This document shows positions 1-7,004 of a DNA stretch of 42,501 nt, one piece after another (within the stretch, counting starts at the first letter, position 1; the number at the start of each line of letters is the position of its first letter). The stretch spans positions 1 through 42,501 of the forward strand of contig DIYM01000155.1 in the NCBI GenBank assembly GCA_002429045.1, read 5' to 3'. The position numbers were made by a program, and so were the translations under genes. Origin of the DNA: Phycisphaerales bacterium UBA6054 (lineage in GTDB: Bacteria; Planctomycetota; Phycisphaerae; Phycisphaerales; UBA1924). The notes under the pieces are model-generated. The model saw only the letters and a program-made list of their open reading frames with translations. It ran no database searches and was not told where the DNA came from.

Positions 1-114
1 TCCTCACTATCGGACCGCGCCCGCCCCGACTTGGCGAGATCGCCCGATTTTGGTGCTGTCCACGGGGACGGGCGGGGTCCCGGGCGTGCTCGGATGGATC
101 GGATTACCAGGGAA

Positions 115-1599
115 TCAGCGGGATTTCATGCGTTCGACGGTCGCCGTGGTGCTCAGCCCCTCGATGAGCGGGATGAGTTCGACACGCCCCCCGGCTCGCT
201 GGACGGTGTCGGCGCCGACCACGGTCTCGGGGGTGTAGTCACCGCCCTTGACCAGGATGTCCGGGAGGATGGTCTCGATGAGACGGATCGGTGTTTCTTC
301 GCTGAACAGCACGACGGCGTCGACGCAGCCGAGGGCGCCCAGGACCCGCGCCCGCTGGGCCTGGTCGTTGATCGGGCGCGACTCACCCTTGAGGGCGCGG
401 ACCGAGGAGTCGTTGTTCATGGCGACGACGAGCATGTCACCGAGTTCGGCGGCCCGCTCGAGCAGCGAGATGTGGCCCGCGTGGATCACATCGAAGCACC
501 CGTTGGTGAAGACGATGCGTTTGCCCGACTTGCGTGCCGCGTTGACCATCACCATGAGCTCGTCAAGGGTGCGGAGCTTGCCCGAGCGGTTGGTCTGGAG
601 GATCAGCAGCTCGTGATGGATCTTCTCGAGCGGGATCGGCGCAACCCCGAAGACTTCGACCTCGAGCCCGGCGGCGGCGTTCGCGAAACGGACCGCGTCC
701 GCCCACTCGATCCTGTTGGCGCGTGCGGCGGCCAGGGCGGCGAGCATCATGTCGCCCGCGCCGGTCACGTCGTACACCTCACGGGCCACGGTCGGGACGG
801 GCACGGGCGTGTCGTTGTCGCGCATCAGCAGCAGCGCGCCCTGCTTGTCGAGCGTGAGCACGACGGCGTCGAGGTCGAGCCGATCCCGCAGCGTCTCGGC
901 CAGCCTCGCGTTGTGTTCCGGGGCTCCTTGGTCGTCGGTCGCGAGACTGGTCGCCCGTTCGGCCTCGGTGCGGTTGGGCGTGATCGCCGTAGCGCCGCGG
1001 TACTTGAGGTAGTCCTCTGTCGGGGCGGGATCGATGAAGACGGGCTTGCCGGCCTTCTTCGCCCGCTCGATCAGCGCGGCGCACAAGCTGGGGGTGCACA
1101 CGCCCTTGTTGTAGTCTTCGATGCACACGACGTCGGTTTTGGGAAGGGCATCGTCGAATGCGGCGATCAGGCGTTCGACGATCGTCTGGGCGATCGGCTC
1201 GCGCGACTCGAAGTCCACGCGGAACATCTTCTGGGCGTGCCGCCCCTGGGCGAGCCCGATCAGGTTCCGTTTGACCGTGGTGGGGCGGGTGTTGTCGGTG
1301 ACGATGCCCGTCGCGTCCACGCCTTGCTGGAGGAGTGCGGTGCGGAGCAGGACCGCGTCCTGGTCCGAGCCAACGACGCCGAGCGCGGTCACCCGCCCGC
1401 GCATCGCGATCAGGTTCAGGCACAGGTTCGCGGCCCCCCCCGGGCGGTCCTCCCGGCGGGTGACGCGGAGGACCGGAACCGGCGCGTCCGGGCTGAGCCG
1501 GTCCGCGGCGCCGTACAACAGTTGGTCGAGCATGAAGTCGCCCACGACCAGGGCGCGGAAGGGTTTCCAATCGGCGAGGGCGGCGAGCAGTGGATCCAT
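115..1599 (-). CDS. hldE: Bifunctional heptose-7-phosphate kinase / heptose-1-phosphate adenylyltransferase HldE
   Basis: This 494-residue protein has the full two-domain HldE architecture, which makes ADP-heptose for the lipopolysaccharide inner core in the cytoplasm. Residues 1 to about 330 are a PfkB/ribokinase-type kinase, with a Gly-rich sugar-binding segment near residue 54 (GGAAN) and the catalytic TGAGD motif at 279-283. Residues from about 355 to the end are a cytidylyltransferase-like domain with FTNGCFD followed by HAGH at 373-376, the nucleotide-binding HxGH signature. The length matches the family (about 475-500). The ATG at 1599 has a GGAG ribosome site five bases upstream (complement of 1605-1608). 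It is divergent from the EamA transporter, with a 90-base gap or less. Its presence supports a lipopolysaccharide-bearing Gram-negative host. Confidence 0.95.
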   Translation of the reverse strand: MDPLLAALADWKPFRALVVGDFMLDQLLYGAADRLSPDAPVPVLRVTRREDRPGGAANLCLNLIAMRGRVTALGVVGSDQDAVLLRTALLQQGVDATGIVTDNTRPTTVKRNLIGLAQGRHAQKMFRVDFESREPIAQTIVERLIAAFDDALPKTDVVCIEDYNKGVCTPSLCAALIERAKKAGKPVFIDPAPTEDYLKYRGATAITPNRTEAERATSLATDDQGAPEHNARLAETLRDRLDLDAVVLTLDKQGALLLMRDNDTPVPVPTVAREVYDVTGAGDMMLAALAAARANRIEWADAVRFANAAAGLEVEVFGVAPIPLEKIHHELLILQTNRSGKLRTLDELMVMVNAARKSGKRIVFTNGCFDVIHAGHISLLERAAELGDMLVVAMNNDSSVRALKGESRPINDQAQRARVLGALGCVDAVVLFSEETPIRLIETILPDILVKGGDYTPETVVGADTVQRAGGRVELIPLIEGLSTTATVERMKSR

Positions 1600-1604
1600 G
1601 CGTT

Positions 1605-1614
1605 CTCCGGGAGG
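1605..1614. promoter_or_regulatory. Palindromic ribosome-binding site shared by two divergent genes
   Basis: The bases CTCCGGGAGG read as GGAG on the minus strand, five bases before the hldE ATG, and as GGGAGG on the plus strand, nine bases before an in-frame ATG at 1624 of the EamA gene. The 1605-1613 core (CTCC-G-GGAG) is a perfect inverted repeat. Use on the minus strand is well supported. Use on the plus strand depends on the true transporter start being 1624 rather than 1690. Confidence 0.45.
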
Positions 1615-1689
1615 ACGAACGATATGCTCTCACCCCGATGTGGACGCGCGGTATGGGCGCGTCGAAGAGCTTTCCGGATCGGATCAGTC

Positions 1690-2682
1690 ATGCGGACGGG
1701 TGCCCTGCGGGCCGACATCATGCTGCTCGTTGCCGCGGCCATCTGGGGTTCGGGGTTCGTGGCGCAGCGAGCCGGGATGGATCACGTCGGGCCCTGGACC
1801 TTCAACACGCTGCGTTACGCGATCGGTGCGGCGATGATCCTGCCCTTCGCGTGGTTCCGTTGGAACCGTGCCAATCTCGGCCGCTCGGTGGCGGGGTGTT
1901 TCGATCGCAGGACCCTGATCGACGGCGGGATGCTGGGGTTGGTGCTGACCGCGGCCGCGGGGTTGCAGCAGATCGGCATGGTGACGACCACCGCGCCCCG
2001 CGCGGGATTCCTCACCGGGCTTTACGTGCTGCTGGTGCCGATCGTGGGTTTGGTGCTGCGTCACAGGCCGGCTCCGGGCCACATGATGGGGCTGGCATTG
2101 GCGGGGGTGGGGCTGTACCTGTTCAAGCCCCGGTTCGGGTCCGGGTGGGTCGTCGGCGACCTGTACGTGATCGGATCGGCGTTCGGCTGGGCGCTGCAGG
2201 TCGTGCTCGTGGGGATCGTGGCGCGTCGGCGGGATCCGGTGGTCCTCGCGGGGCTGCAGTTCCTTGTGGCGGCGGTGGTGTCGCTCGCGATTGCCCAGGC
2301 TGCTCCCGCGCTGCGACCGGACTCGCGCGAGGGGTTCGCGCTGCACGCCATCGTGAACGCGGCGGTCGCGGTCGGCTTCTCGGGGGTCTTCGCGACGGGT
2401 GTGGCGTACACCCTGCAGATGGTCGCGCAGCGGGACGCGCCGCACACCCATGCGGCGGTCCTTATGAGCCTCGAGGCCGTATTCGCCGCGGGGCTTGGCT
2501 GGATGTTCCTCAGCGAGACGCTCGGCGCCAAAGAGATCGTCGGTGCCGGCTTCCTGCTCACGGGGATGCTCGTCAGCCAACTGCTCGGCGATCTGAAGGT
2601 GACCAGGCGCGGCGTGCCGAATCCGGACGGCGTCGGTCTGTCGCCTGATGCTACGCCAGGGGAGCGAGGCCCAGATCCTTGA
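1690..2682 (+). CDS. EamA/DMT-family drug/metabolite transporter
   Basis: From this start the protein has 330 residues and about ten hydrophobic helices, matching the duplicated five-helix EamA layout. The N-terminal LLVAAAIWGSGFVAQ and the later THAAVLMSLEAVFAAGLG are typical of the two repeats. Such proteins are inner-membrane permeases for small metabolites; the substrate cannot be read from sequence. I chose ATG 1690 because the first helix starts about ten residues later, as is usual. An in-frame ATG at 1624 has a better ribosome site (GGGAGG) and would add 22 Arg-rich residues, so the start is uncertain. The open frame continues upstream across hldE, but that part is antisense shadow. 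The 3' end overlaps the convergent peroxiredoxin gene by 32 bases. Confidence 0.88.
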   Translation: MRTGALRADIMLLVAAAIWGSGFVAQRAGMDHVGPWTFNTLRYAIGAAMILPFAWFRWNRANLGRSVAGCFDRRTLIDGGMLGLVLTAAAGLQQIGMVTTTAPRAGFLTGLYVLLVPIVGLVLRHRPAPGHMMGLALAGVGLYLFKPRFGSGWVVGDLYVIGSAFGWALQVVLVGIVARRRDPVVLAGLQFLVAAVVSLAIAQAAPALRPDSREGFALHAIVNAAVAVGFSGVFATGVAYTLQMVAQRDAPHTHAAVLMSLEAVFAAGLGWMFLSETLGAKEIVGAGFLLTGMLVSQLLGDLKVTRRGVPNPDGVGLSPDATPGERGPDP

Positions 2683-3160
2683 CGGATCCGAGCACGTCCT
2701 CGGCGTGGTTCGGTACCTTGACTTTGTCCCAGCGTTGGATGACCTTGCGCCCGGGGCCGATCAGATAGGTCGTCCGCTGGAGACCCATGTACTTCCTGCC
2801 GTACATGGACTTCTCGACCCACACCCCGTACTTCTGTGCGATCTTCGGATCGGGTTTGCCGTCCGCGTTGGTGTGCTCGTCGGCGAGCATGCGGAGCTTG
2901 AGATCCGCCTGCTTGACAAACTTGGCCTTGCTCTTGGCGTCGAGGATCGAGACGCCGATCACTTCAGCGCCGGCTGTGCGGAACTTGCTTCGCATCGAAG
3001 AGAAGTCCTGGGCTTCGCGCGTGCAGCCCGAGGTGCAATCCTTCGGGTAGAAGAACAGGACGACCGCGTGGTCCTCATGGTCGCCGAGTTCGAAGATCTC
3101 GTTGTTCTGGTCGGCGAGCTTGAAAGCCGGGGCCTTGCGGCCCGGTTCGATGAGCGGCAT
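2651..3160 (-). CDS. bcp: Thioredoxin-dependent peroxiredoxin, Bcp/PrxQ family
   Basis: This 169-residue protein is a full-length Bcp/PrxQ-type peroxiredoxin that reduces hydrogen peroxide and organic hydroperoxides in the cytoplasm. The fold is recognisable from GRKAPAFKLADQ at the N-terminus, LFFYPKDCTSGCTREA around residues 35-50, and RTTYLIGPGRKV near the C-terminal third. The peroxidatic cysteine should be C46 in TSGCT. The resolving cysteine five residues later, found in the E. coli type, is Gln here, and the only other cysteine is C42. It is therefore either a one-Cys enzyme or uses C42 or another partner. It sits directly downstream of tRNA-Leu and the Fur-family gene on the minus strand. 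Confidence 0.93.
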   Translation of the reverse strand: MPLIEPGRKAPAFKLADQNNEIFELGDHEDHAVVLFFYPKDCTSGCTREAQDFSSMRSKFRTAGAEVIGVSILDAKSKAKFVKQADLKLRMLADEHTNADGKPDPKIAQKYGVWVEKSMYGRKYMGLQRTTYLIGPGRKVIQRWDKVKVPNHAEDVLGSVKDLGLAPLA

Positions 3161-3188
3161 GGTGTGAACTCCGATCGGGGACGGTGAG

Positions 3189-3272
3189 TAGGCCCGGAGG
3201 GATTCGAACCCTCACTTCCTTCCGGAACGCGGCTTTTAAGGCCGCTGCGTCTGCCAGTTCCGCCACGGGCCC
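3189..3272 (-). tRNA. tRNA-Leu (anticodon UAA)
   Basis: Read on the minus strand, the 84-base sequence folds as a class II tRNA. It has a 7-bp acceptor stem GGGCCCG / CGGGCCT with G1-U72 and discriminator A73, a D arm with GCGGAACTGGCAGACGC (typical of tRNA-Leu), and an anticodon stem GCGGC/GCCGC with loop CTTAAAA, giving anticodon TAA. It also has a long variable arm and a T arm GAGGG-TTCGAAT-CCCTC. The 3' CCA is not encoded. It lies between the Fur-family gene and bcp on the same strand. Confidence 0.96.
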
Positions 3273-3312
3273 GGGGGATGGATGCGCGGTGCAGCCGTTC
3301 GATGGGTGGAGG

Positions 3313-3690
3313 TTACCCGGCCTTCGCGCAGCGGTCGCAGGAGCCGAACAGCGTGATCTCGTGCCGCGTGACGATGAAGCCCGGGGGTGCCAGCGTGGTG
3401 ATGCCGCCGGGGCACCCGTAGATCTCGAACGCCCGCCCGCAGTCGTCGCACCGGAAGTGGTGATGGTGCTCTTTGCCTGCGAGTTCGAAGCGGGCCGGTT
3501 CGCCTGGCAACTCGACCCGGACGATCTCGCCATGCTCTTCGAGGGCCTTGACGGTGCGATAGACGGTCGCCAGGGAGACGCCAGGCGCACCCTCGTCGGC
3601 GTGCTCCTGGATCTCTTTGGGGGTCAAGGGGCGTCCGGTGGGGGTGAACGCGCTTCGGATGGCGTCTCGTTGGCGGGTCGATCGGTCCAT
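3313..3690 (-). CDS. Fur-family metal- or peroxide-responsive transcriptional regulator
   Basis: This 125-residue protein has the Fur layout. A winged-helix domain (residues 1-75) contains VSLATVYRTVKALEEHG, the recognition-helix signature. A dimerisation/metal domain follows, with HHHHFRCDDCGRAFE and a C-terminal SCDRC, giving the two CxxC pairs of the structural zinc site. The subfamily (Fur, Zur or PerR) cannot be assigned from sequence; the His-rich HHHHF segment occurs in several. It is divergent from glutamine synthetase III across 131 bases, where a palindrome overlaps the glutamine synthetase -10. Two genes downstream on the same strand is a peroxiredoxin, which would fit a PerR-like role, but this is only context. 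Confidence 0.9.
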   Translation of the reverse strand: MDRSTRQRDAIRSAFTPTGRPLTPKEIQEHADEGAPGVSLATVYRTVKALEEHGEIVRVELPGEPARFELAGKEHHHHFRCDDCGRAFEIYGCPGGITTLAPPGFIVTRHEITLFGSCDRCAKAG

Positions 3691-3765
3691 GAATGGATGA
3701 GGGTAGGAGGGAATCGGGAGTCGGGGCTTGTCTGCGAGCGGGGCGGCGTGAACGATCCGGGGTCG

Positions 3766-3782
3766 GGCGGTATGATATCGCC
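3766..3782 (+). promoter_or_regulatory. Palindromic operator candidate overlapping the -10 of the glutamine synthetase gene
   Basis: The sequence GGCGGTATGATATCGCC is a 17-bp near-perfect palindrome: seven of eight arm positions pair around a central G. It contains TATGAT (3771-3776), the best -10 match in the 131-base gap, about 45 bases before the ATG at 3822. No convincing -35 is seen; GTGAAC, 17 bases upstream of the -10, matches the consensus at only three positions. A protein bound here would block transcription of the plus-strand gene. The divergent Fur-family gene is the obvious candidate regulator, but the site does not closely match a classical Fur box. Confidence 0.5.
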
Positions 3783-3821
3783 TCGCACATCAGGCAAGTG
3801 CTTTCGTGAAGGAGACTCCGG

Positions 3822-6026
3822 ATGCTCAGCTCGACCGATCCGCACGCTCAGGCCGTCGCGGCCTCGACCAAGTGGCAGAACCAGTCGGCCTCAGGCTCGA
3901 ACGCGTCTGCCGACCGTGTCGATGAGATCTACGGCATCGATGTCTTCGACCTGAGGAAGATGCGCGAGCGTCTCCCGAAGGGCACGTACCGTTCCGTGGT
4001 TGCCGCGATGGAGCAGGGGGCCCGTCTGACCCCGCTGGACGCGGATGTCATCGCGACGGCGATGAAAGACTGGGCGATCGAGCGCGGCGCGACTCACTAC
4101 ACCCACTGGTTCCAGCCTATGACGGGCCTGACCGCCGAGAAGCACGACGGGTTGTCGATCCCCGACGGCGAGGGCGGTGTCGTCTTCCAGCTCTCCGGCG
4201 CGAGTCTCGTGCAGGGCGAGCCCGACGCATCCAGCTTCCCCTCGGGCGGGCTCCGGGCGACGTTCGAGGCCCGCGGCTACACCGCGTGGGACCCGACCTC
4301 CCCGGCGTTCATCTCGCGAGGCTTGAACTACGCCACCCTGTGCATCCCCACCGCGTTCGTGTCTTGGAACGGTGACGCGCTGGACAAGAAGACGCCCCTG
4401 CTCCGCTCGATCGACGCGCTGAACACGCAGGCGATGCGTGTCCTCAAGCTGTTTGGTACGGATGCGGGTGTCAAGTCGGTCGGCTCGACACTGGGCGCCG
4501 AGCAGGAGTACTTCCTGATCGACCGGAATCTGTACTTCGCCCGGAGCGACCTGTCGACATGCGACCGCACGCTGTTCGGTTCCATGCCGCCCAAGCACCA
4601 GCAGTTGGATGATCATTATTTCGGCGCGATCCCGGGGCGTGTTCTGGGCTTCATGGCCGAGGCCGAGGCGGAGATGTTCCGGTTGGGTGTGCCCGTGATG
4701 ACCCGGCACAACGAGGTTGCGCCCGGGCAGTTCGAGATCGCGCCGCTGTTCGAGTCGACCAACCTGGCGTGCGATCACCAGATGGTGACGATGGAGACGC
4801 TCAAGCGTGTCGCCGGGCGGTACGGATTCGCGTGCGTGCTGCACGAGAAGCCTTTCGCGGGCGTTAACGGTTCGGGCAAGCACAACAACTGGTCTCTCTC
4901 GACGGATACGGGGGTCAACCTCCTGGACCCTCAGGACGAGACCCACACGAACCTCCAATTCATGGTGTTCTTGTGCGCGGTGATCCGCGCGGTGGACATC
5001 CACGCGGACATGCTGCGTGCGACGATCGCGACGGCCGGGAACGACCACCGGCTCGGCGCCAACGAGGCCCCGCCCGCGATCATCTCGGTTTTCTTGGGCG
5101 ACATGCTGACGGATCTGATCGAGCAGCTCGAGAGGGGGTCGACCAGCCGCACGCTCAAGGGCGGCCAGCTCGACCTGGGCGCGCAGACGCTGCCCATGCT
5201 TTCGAGAGATTCGGGCGATCGCAACCGGACCAGCCCGTTCGCGTTCACCGGCAACAAGTTCGAGTTGCGGGCGGTCGGCTCGAGCGCATCGGTCGCGTGG
5301 CCCAACACGGTGATCAACACCATCGTCTCCGAGTCGCTGGACGCGATCGCTTCGGAGATCGAGAGCAAGCTGAAGGGCAAGCCCACCGAGGCCCAGTTCG
5401 AGAAGGCGGTCCGTTCGGTGCTCCAGGGCGTGGTCAAGCAGCACAAGCGTGTGGTCTTCAACGGGGACGGCTACTCGCAGGAGTGGGAGGACGAGGCCGA
5501 ACGCCGAGGCCTGCCCAACCTCAAGTCGACCCCGGACGCGATCCCCGCCTTCCAGACCGCCAAGGCCCGCTCGGCGTTCCGCAAGTACAAGGTGCTCAGC
5601 AAGGCCGAACTGGACTCGCGGACCGAGATCTTCGCCGAGACGTACATCACGCGCATCGGGATCGAGGCCGAGACCATGGTCCAGATGGCCCGCCAGCAGA
5701 TCTTCCCGGCGGCGATGGAGCACCAGCGCCGCATCGCCGAGGCTGTCGCGGCGACCGAGGGCGCGGGCGTCGACGCCTCCGATGCCCGTGAGGGGCTCGA
5801 GGAGGTCACCGACCTGGTCGCCCGGTTCCGCGCTCAGATCAACGTGCTGGACGACGCGATCGCGTCCGCCCCGCAAGGCGACCCCTACAAAGGGATGCGG
5901 TACTCCCGCGACGCGATCTTCGCGGCGATGGAGGACCTCCGCTCTCTGGGCGATGAGCTCGAGCAGGTGGTCTCCTCCGAACTGTGGCCCATGCCCACCT
6001 ACCGCGAGCTCCTCTCGATCCGCTGA
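3822..6026 (+). CDS. glnN: Glutamine synthetase type III
   Basis: This 734-residue protein makes glutamine from glutamate, ammonia and ATP in the cytoplasm. Its length and motifs identify the large type III enzyme (about 700-730 residues) rather than type I or II. Visible landmarks are HYTHWFQP at 92-99, AEQEYFLID at 226-234 (metal-binding Glu residues), NEVAPGQFEIAP at 297-308 and KPFAGVNGSGKHNNWS at 343-358. The ATG has a strong AAGGAGA site at 3809-3814 and a TATGAT -10 about 45 bases upstream. Upstream is the divergent Fur-family gene, with a palindrome over the -10. A GC-rich hairpin follows the stop codon. No PII or ammonium transporter gene is nearby. Confidence 0.97.
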   Translation: MLSSTDPHAQAVAASTKWQNQSASGSNASADRVDEIYGIDVFDLRKMRERLPKGTYRSVVAAMEQGARLTPLDADVIATAMKDWAIERGATHYTHWFQPMTGLTAEKHDGLSIPDGEGGVVFQLSGASLVQGEPDASSFPSGGLRATFEARGYTAWDPTSPAFISRGLNYATLCIPTAFVSWNGDALDKKTPLLRSIDALNTQAMRVLKLFGTDAGVKSVGSTLGAEQEYFLIDRNLYFARSDLSTCDRTLFGSMPPKHQQLDDHYFGAIPGRVLGFMAEAEAEMFRLGVPVMTRHNEVAPGQFEIAPLFESTNLACDHQMVTMETLKRVAGRYGFACVLHEKPFAGVNGSGKHNNWSLSTDTGVNLLDPQDETHTNLQFMVFLCAVIRAVDIHADMLRATIATAGNDHRLGANEAPPAIISVFLGDMLTDLIEQLERGSTSRTLKGGQLDLGAQTLPMLSRDSGDRNRTSPFAFTGNKFELRAVGSSASVAWPNTVINTIVSESLDAIASEIESKLKGKPTEAQFEKAVRSVLQGVVKQHKRVVFNGDGYSQEWEDEAERRGLPNLKSTPDAIPAFQTAKARSAFRKYKVLSKAELDSRTEIFAETYITRIGIEAETMVQMARQQIFPAAMEHQRRIAEAVAATEGAGVDASDAREGLEEVTDLVARFRAQINVLDDAIASAPQGDPYKGMRYSRDAIFAAMEDLRSLGDELEQVVSSELWPMPTYRELLSIR

Positions 6027-6065
6027 GCGGGCCCCGGAGTCCCGGTCGGGGGGCAATCCAGGCGG

Positions 6066-6094
6066 GCGCGGGCTTCCGGGAGGGAGGCCCGCGC
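6066..6094 (+). terminator. GC-rich hairpin after glutamine synthetase III
   Basis: An 8-bp perfect stem (GCGCGGGC at 6066-6073 with GCCCGCGC at 6087-6094) extends inward by TTCC/GGAG to about 12 pairs with a five-base loop. It lies 40 bases after the glnN stop. No T run follows, so it is either a weak terminator or an mRNA-stabilising structure. Its 3' arm runs into the palindrome GCGCGGCCGCGC at 6091-6102. Confidence 0.35.
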
Positions 6095-6102
6095 GGCCGC
6101 GC

Positions 6103-6108
6103 TATCAT
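6103..6108 (+). promoter_or_regulatory. Possible -10 element for a near-leaderless transcript
   Basis: TATCAT lies only eight bases before the ATG at 6117. If it works as a -10, transcription would start at or next to the start codon, giving a leaderless mRNA. No ribosome site is seen before this ATG, which is consistent. No good -35 is visible, and the perfect palindrome GCGCGGCCGCGC directly precedes it. Confidence 0.3.
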
Positions 6109-6116
6109 GGGCTCCT

Positions 6117-6998
6117 ATGGACGACCGCCAGACTCAGATCCGTTCCGGTGCAGGGCTCGAGGAATCCCGTCTCAACGAGGACTTCATCGAGTTTCTCAAG
6201 AAGTGGAGCACGCCCGTGCTCTGGCTCATCGTCATCGTCGGCGCGGCGTGGTGGGGGCTGCGGTACCTCAAAGAGCAGCGGATAACGAAGCGGGACAACG
6301 CGTTCGCGACGCTGAACGAGGCGGTATCAGGGGGCAACCCGTCCCCGAGTTCGCTTCGCACGATCGCGGCTGATTACAGCGGTGTGGGTTCCGTCTCCGA
6401 ACTCGCGTTGCTCCAGACCGTCGACATCTACCTGGCGGCGGCGATCACGGGCGTCGAACCGGGCGCCGAGATCGATCCGCTGACGGGCGTGCCCTCCAAC
6501 GAAACGGACCTGCTCGACGGTGAACAGATCACGAGCTATCTCAGCCAGGCGCGCGATCTCAGCCGTGGGGTGATCGATTCGACCGCGGGCGTCGCCGGAC
6601 GCGAACTGCTGAACCATCAGGCGTGGATGCGTCTGGGCGCTGCCCAGGAAGGGCTCGGCTCGATCGAGGACGCCAAGGCGAGTTATGGACGTGCGGCGGA
6701 CGCGGCACGCGGTGGCGGGTACCCCGCGTTGGCGGCGGTCGCGGATGCGCGGGCTGCCGCGGCGGGCTCGGTGACGCTGGGATCGTTGCCCTCGCGTGAC
6801 GAACTGGCATCATTGCCAGGCGAAGAGCAGGCCGACCTTCCCACGGGTCTGCCGGCGGTCACCGGCAACACGGGCTCGGCTGGCGACTCCGAGCCGGGCT
6901 CCGACGTCGGAGAAGAGCAGCTCGGAGACGCGCCCGCGGCCGGGGCGGATCCCGAGGGCGAGACCCCGCCGAGCGCCGAAGACCCCGAGACTCCCTGA
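6117..6998 (+). CDS. Single-pass membrane protein with TPR-like periplasmic domain (YfgM-like)
   Basis: This is a 293-residue protein of uncertain function. A soluble N-terminus (1-32) is followed by one membrane segment at about 33-50 (VLWLIVIVGAAWWGLRYL), then an alpha-helical region to about residue 215 with TPR-like pairs. An example is LNHQAWMRLGAAQEGLGSIEDAKASYGRAAD. The last 65 residues are low-complexity and rich in Asp, Glu, Gly and Pro. The layout resembles YfgM/ancillary SecYEG-type proteins, which also have an N-terminal helix and TPR domain, but similarity is by architecture only. It lies six bases upstream of the pseudouridine synthase, so the two are probably cotranscribed. There is no clear ribosome site; see the TATCAT element eight bases upstream. 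Confidence 0.8.
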   Translation: MDDRQTQIRSGAGLEESRLNEDFIEFLKKWSTPVLWLIVIVGAAWWGLRYLKEQRITKRDNAFATLNEAVSGGNPSPSSLRTIAADYSGVGSVSELALLQTVDIYLAAAITGVEPGAEIDPLTGVPSNETDLLDGEQITSYLSQARDLSRGVIDSTAGVAGRELLNHQAWMRLGAAQEGLGSIEDAKASYGRAADAARGGGYPALAAVADARAAAAGSVTLGSLPSRDELASLPGEEQADLPTGLPAVTGNTGSAGDSEPGSDVGEEQLGDAPAAGADPEGETPPSAEDPETP

Positions 6999-7004
6999 GA
7001 GCCG

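Noticed and set aside
65..81. Hairpin GGGAC/GTCCC downstream of hldE as a terminator
   Set aside because: It has only five pairs and no T run on the minus strand, so it is too weak to call.
31..1689. Long plus-strand open frame running into the EamA transporter
   Set aside because: It lies antisense to the well-supported hldE gene, and the translated part is Asp/Arg/Gly-rich without any domain. It is a by-product of GC-rich codon use.
3891..6056. 721-codon minus-strand open frame opposite glutamine synthetase III
   Set aside because: It is exactly antisense to a clear enzyme, has no recognisable domain and has Arg/His-rich composition typical of shadow frames in GC-rich DNA.
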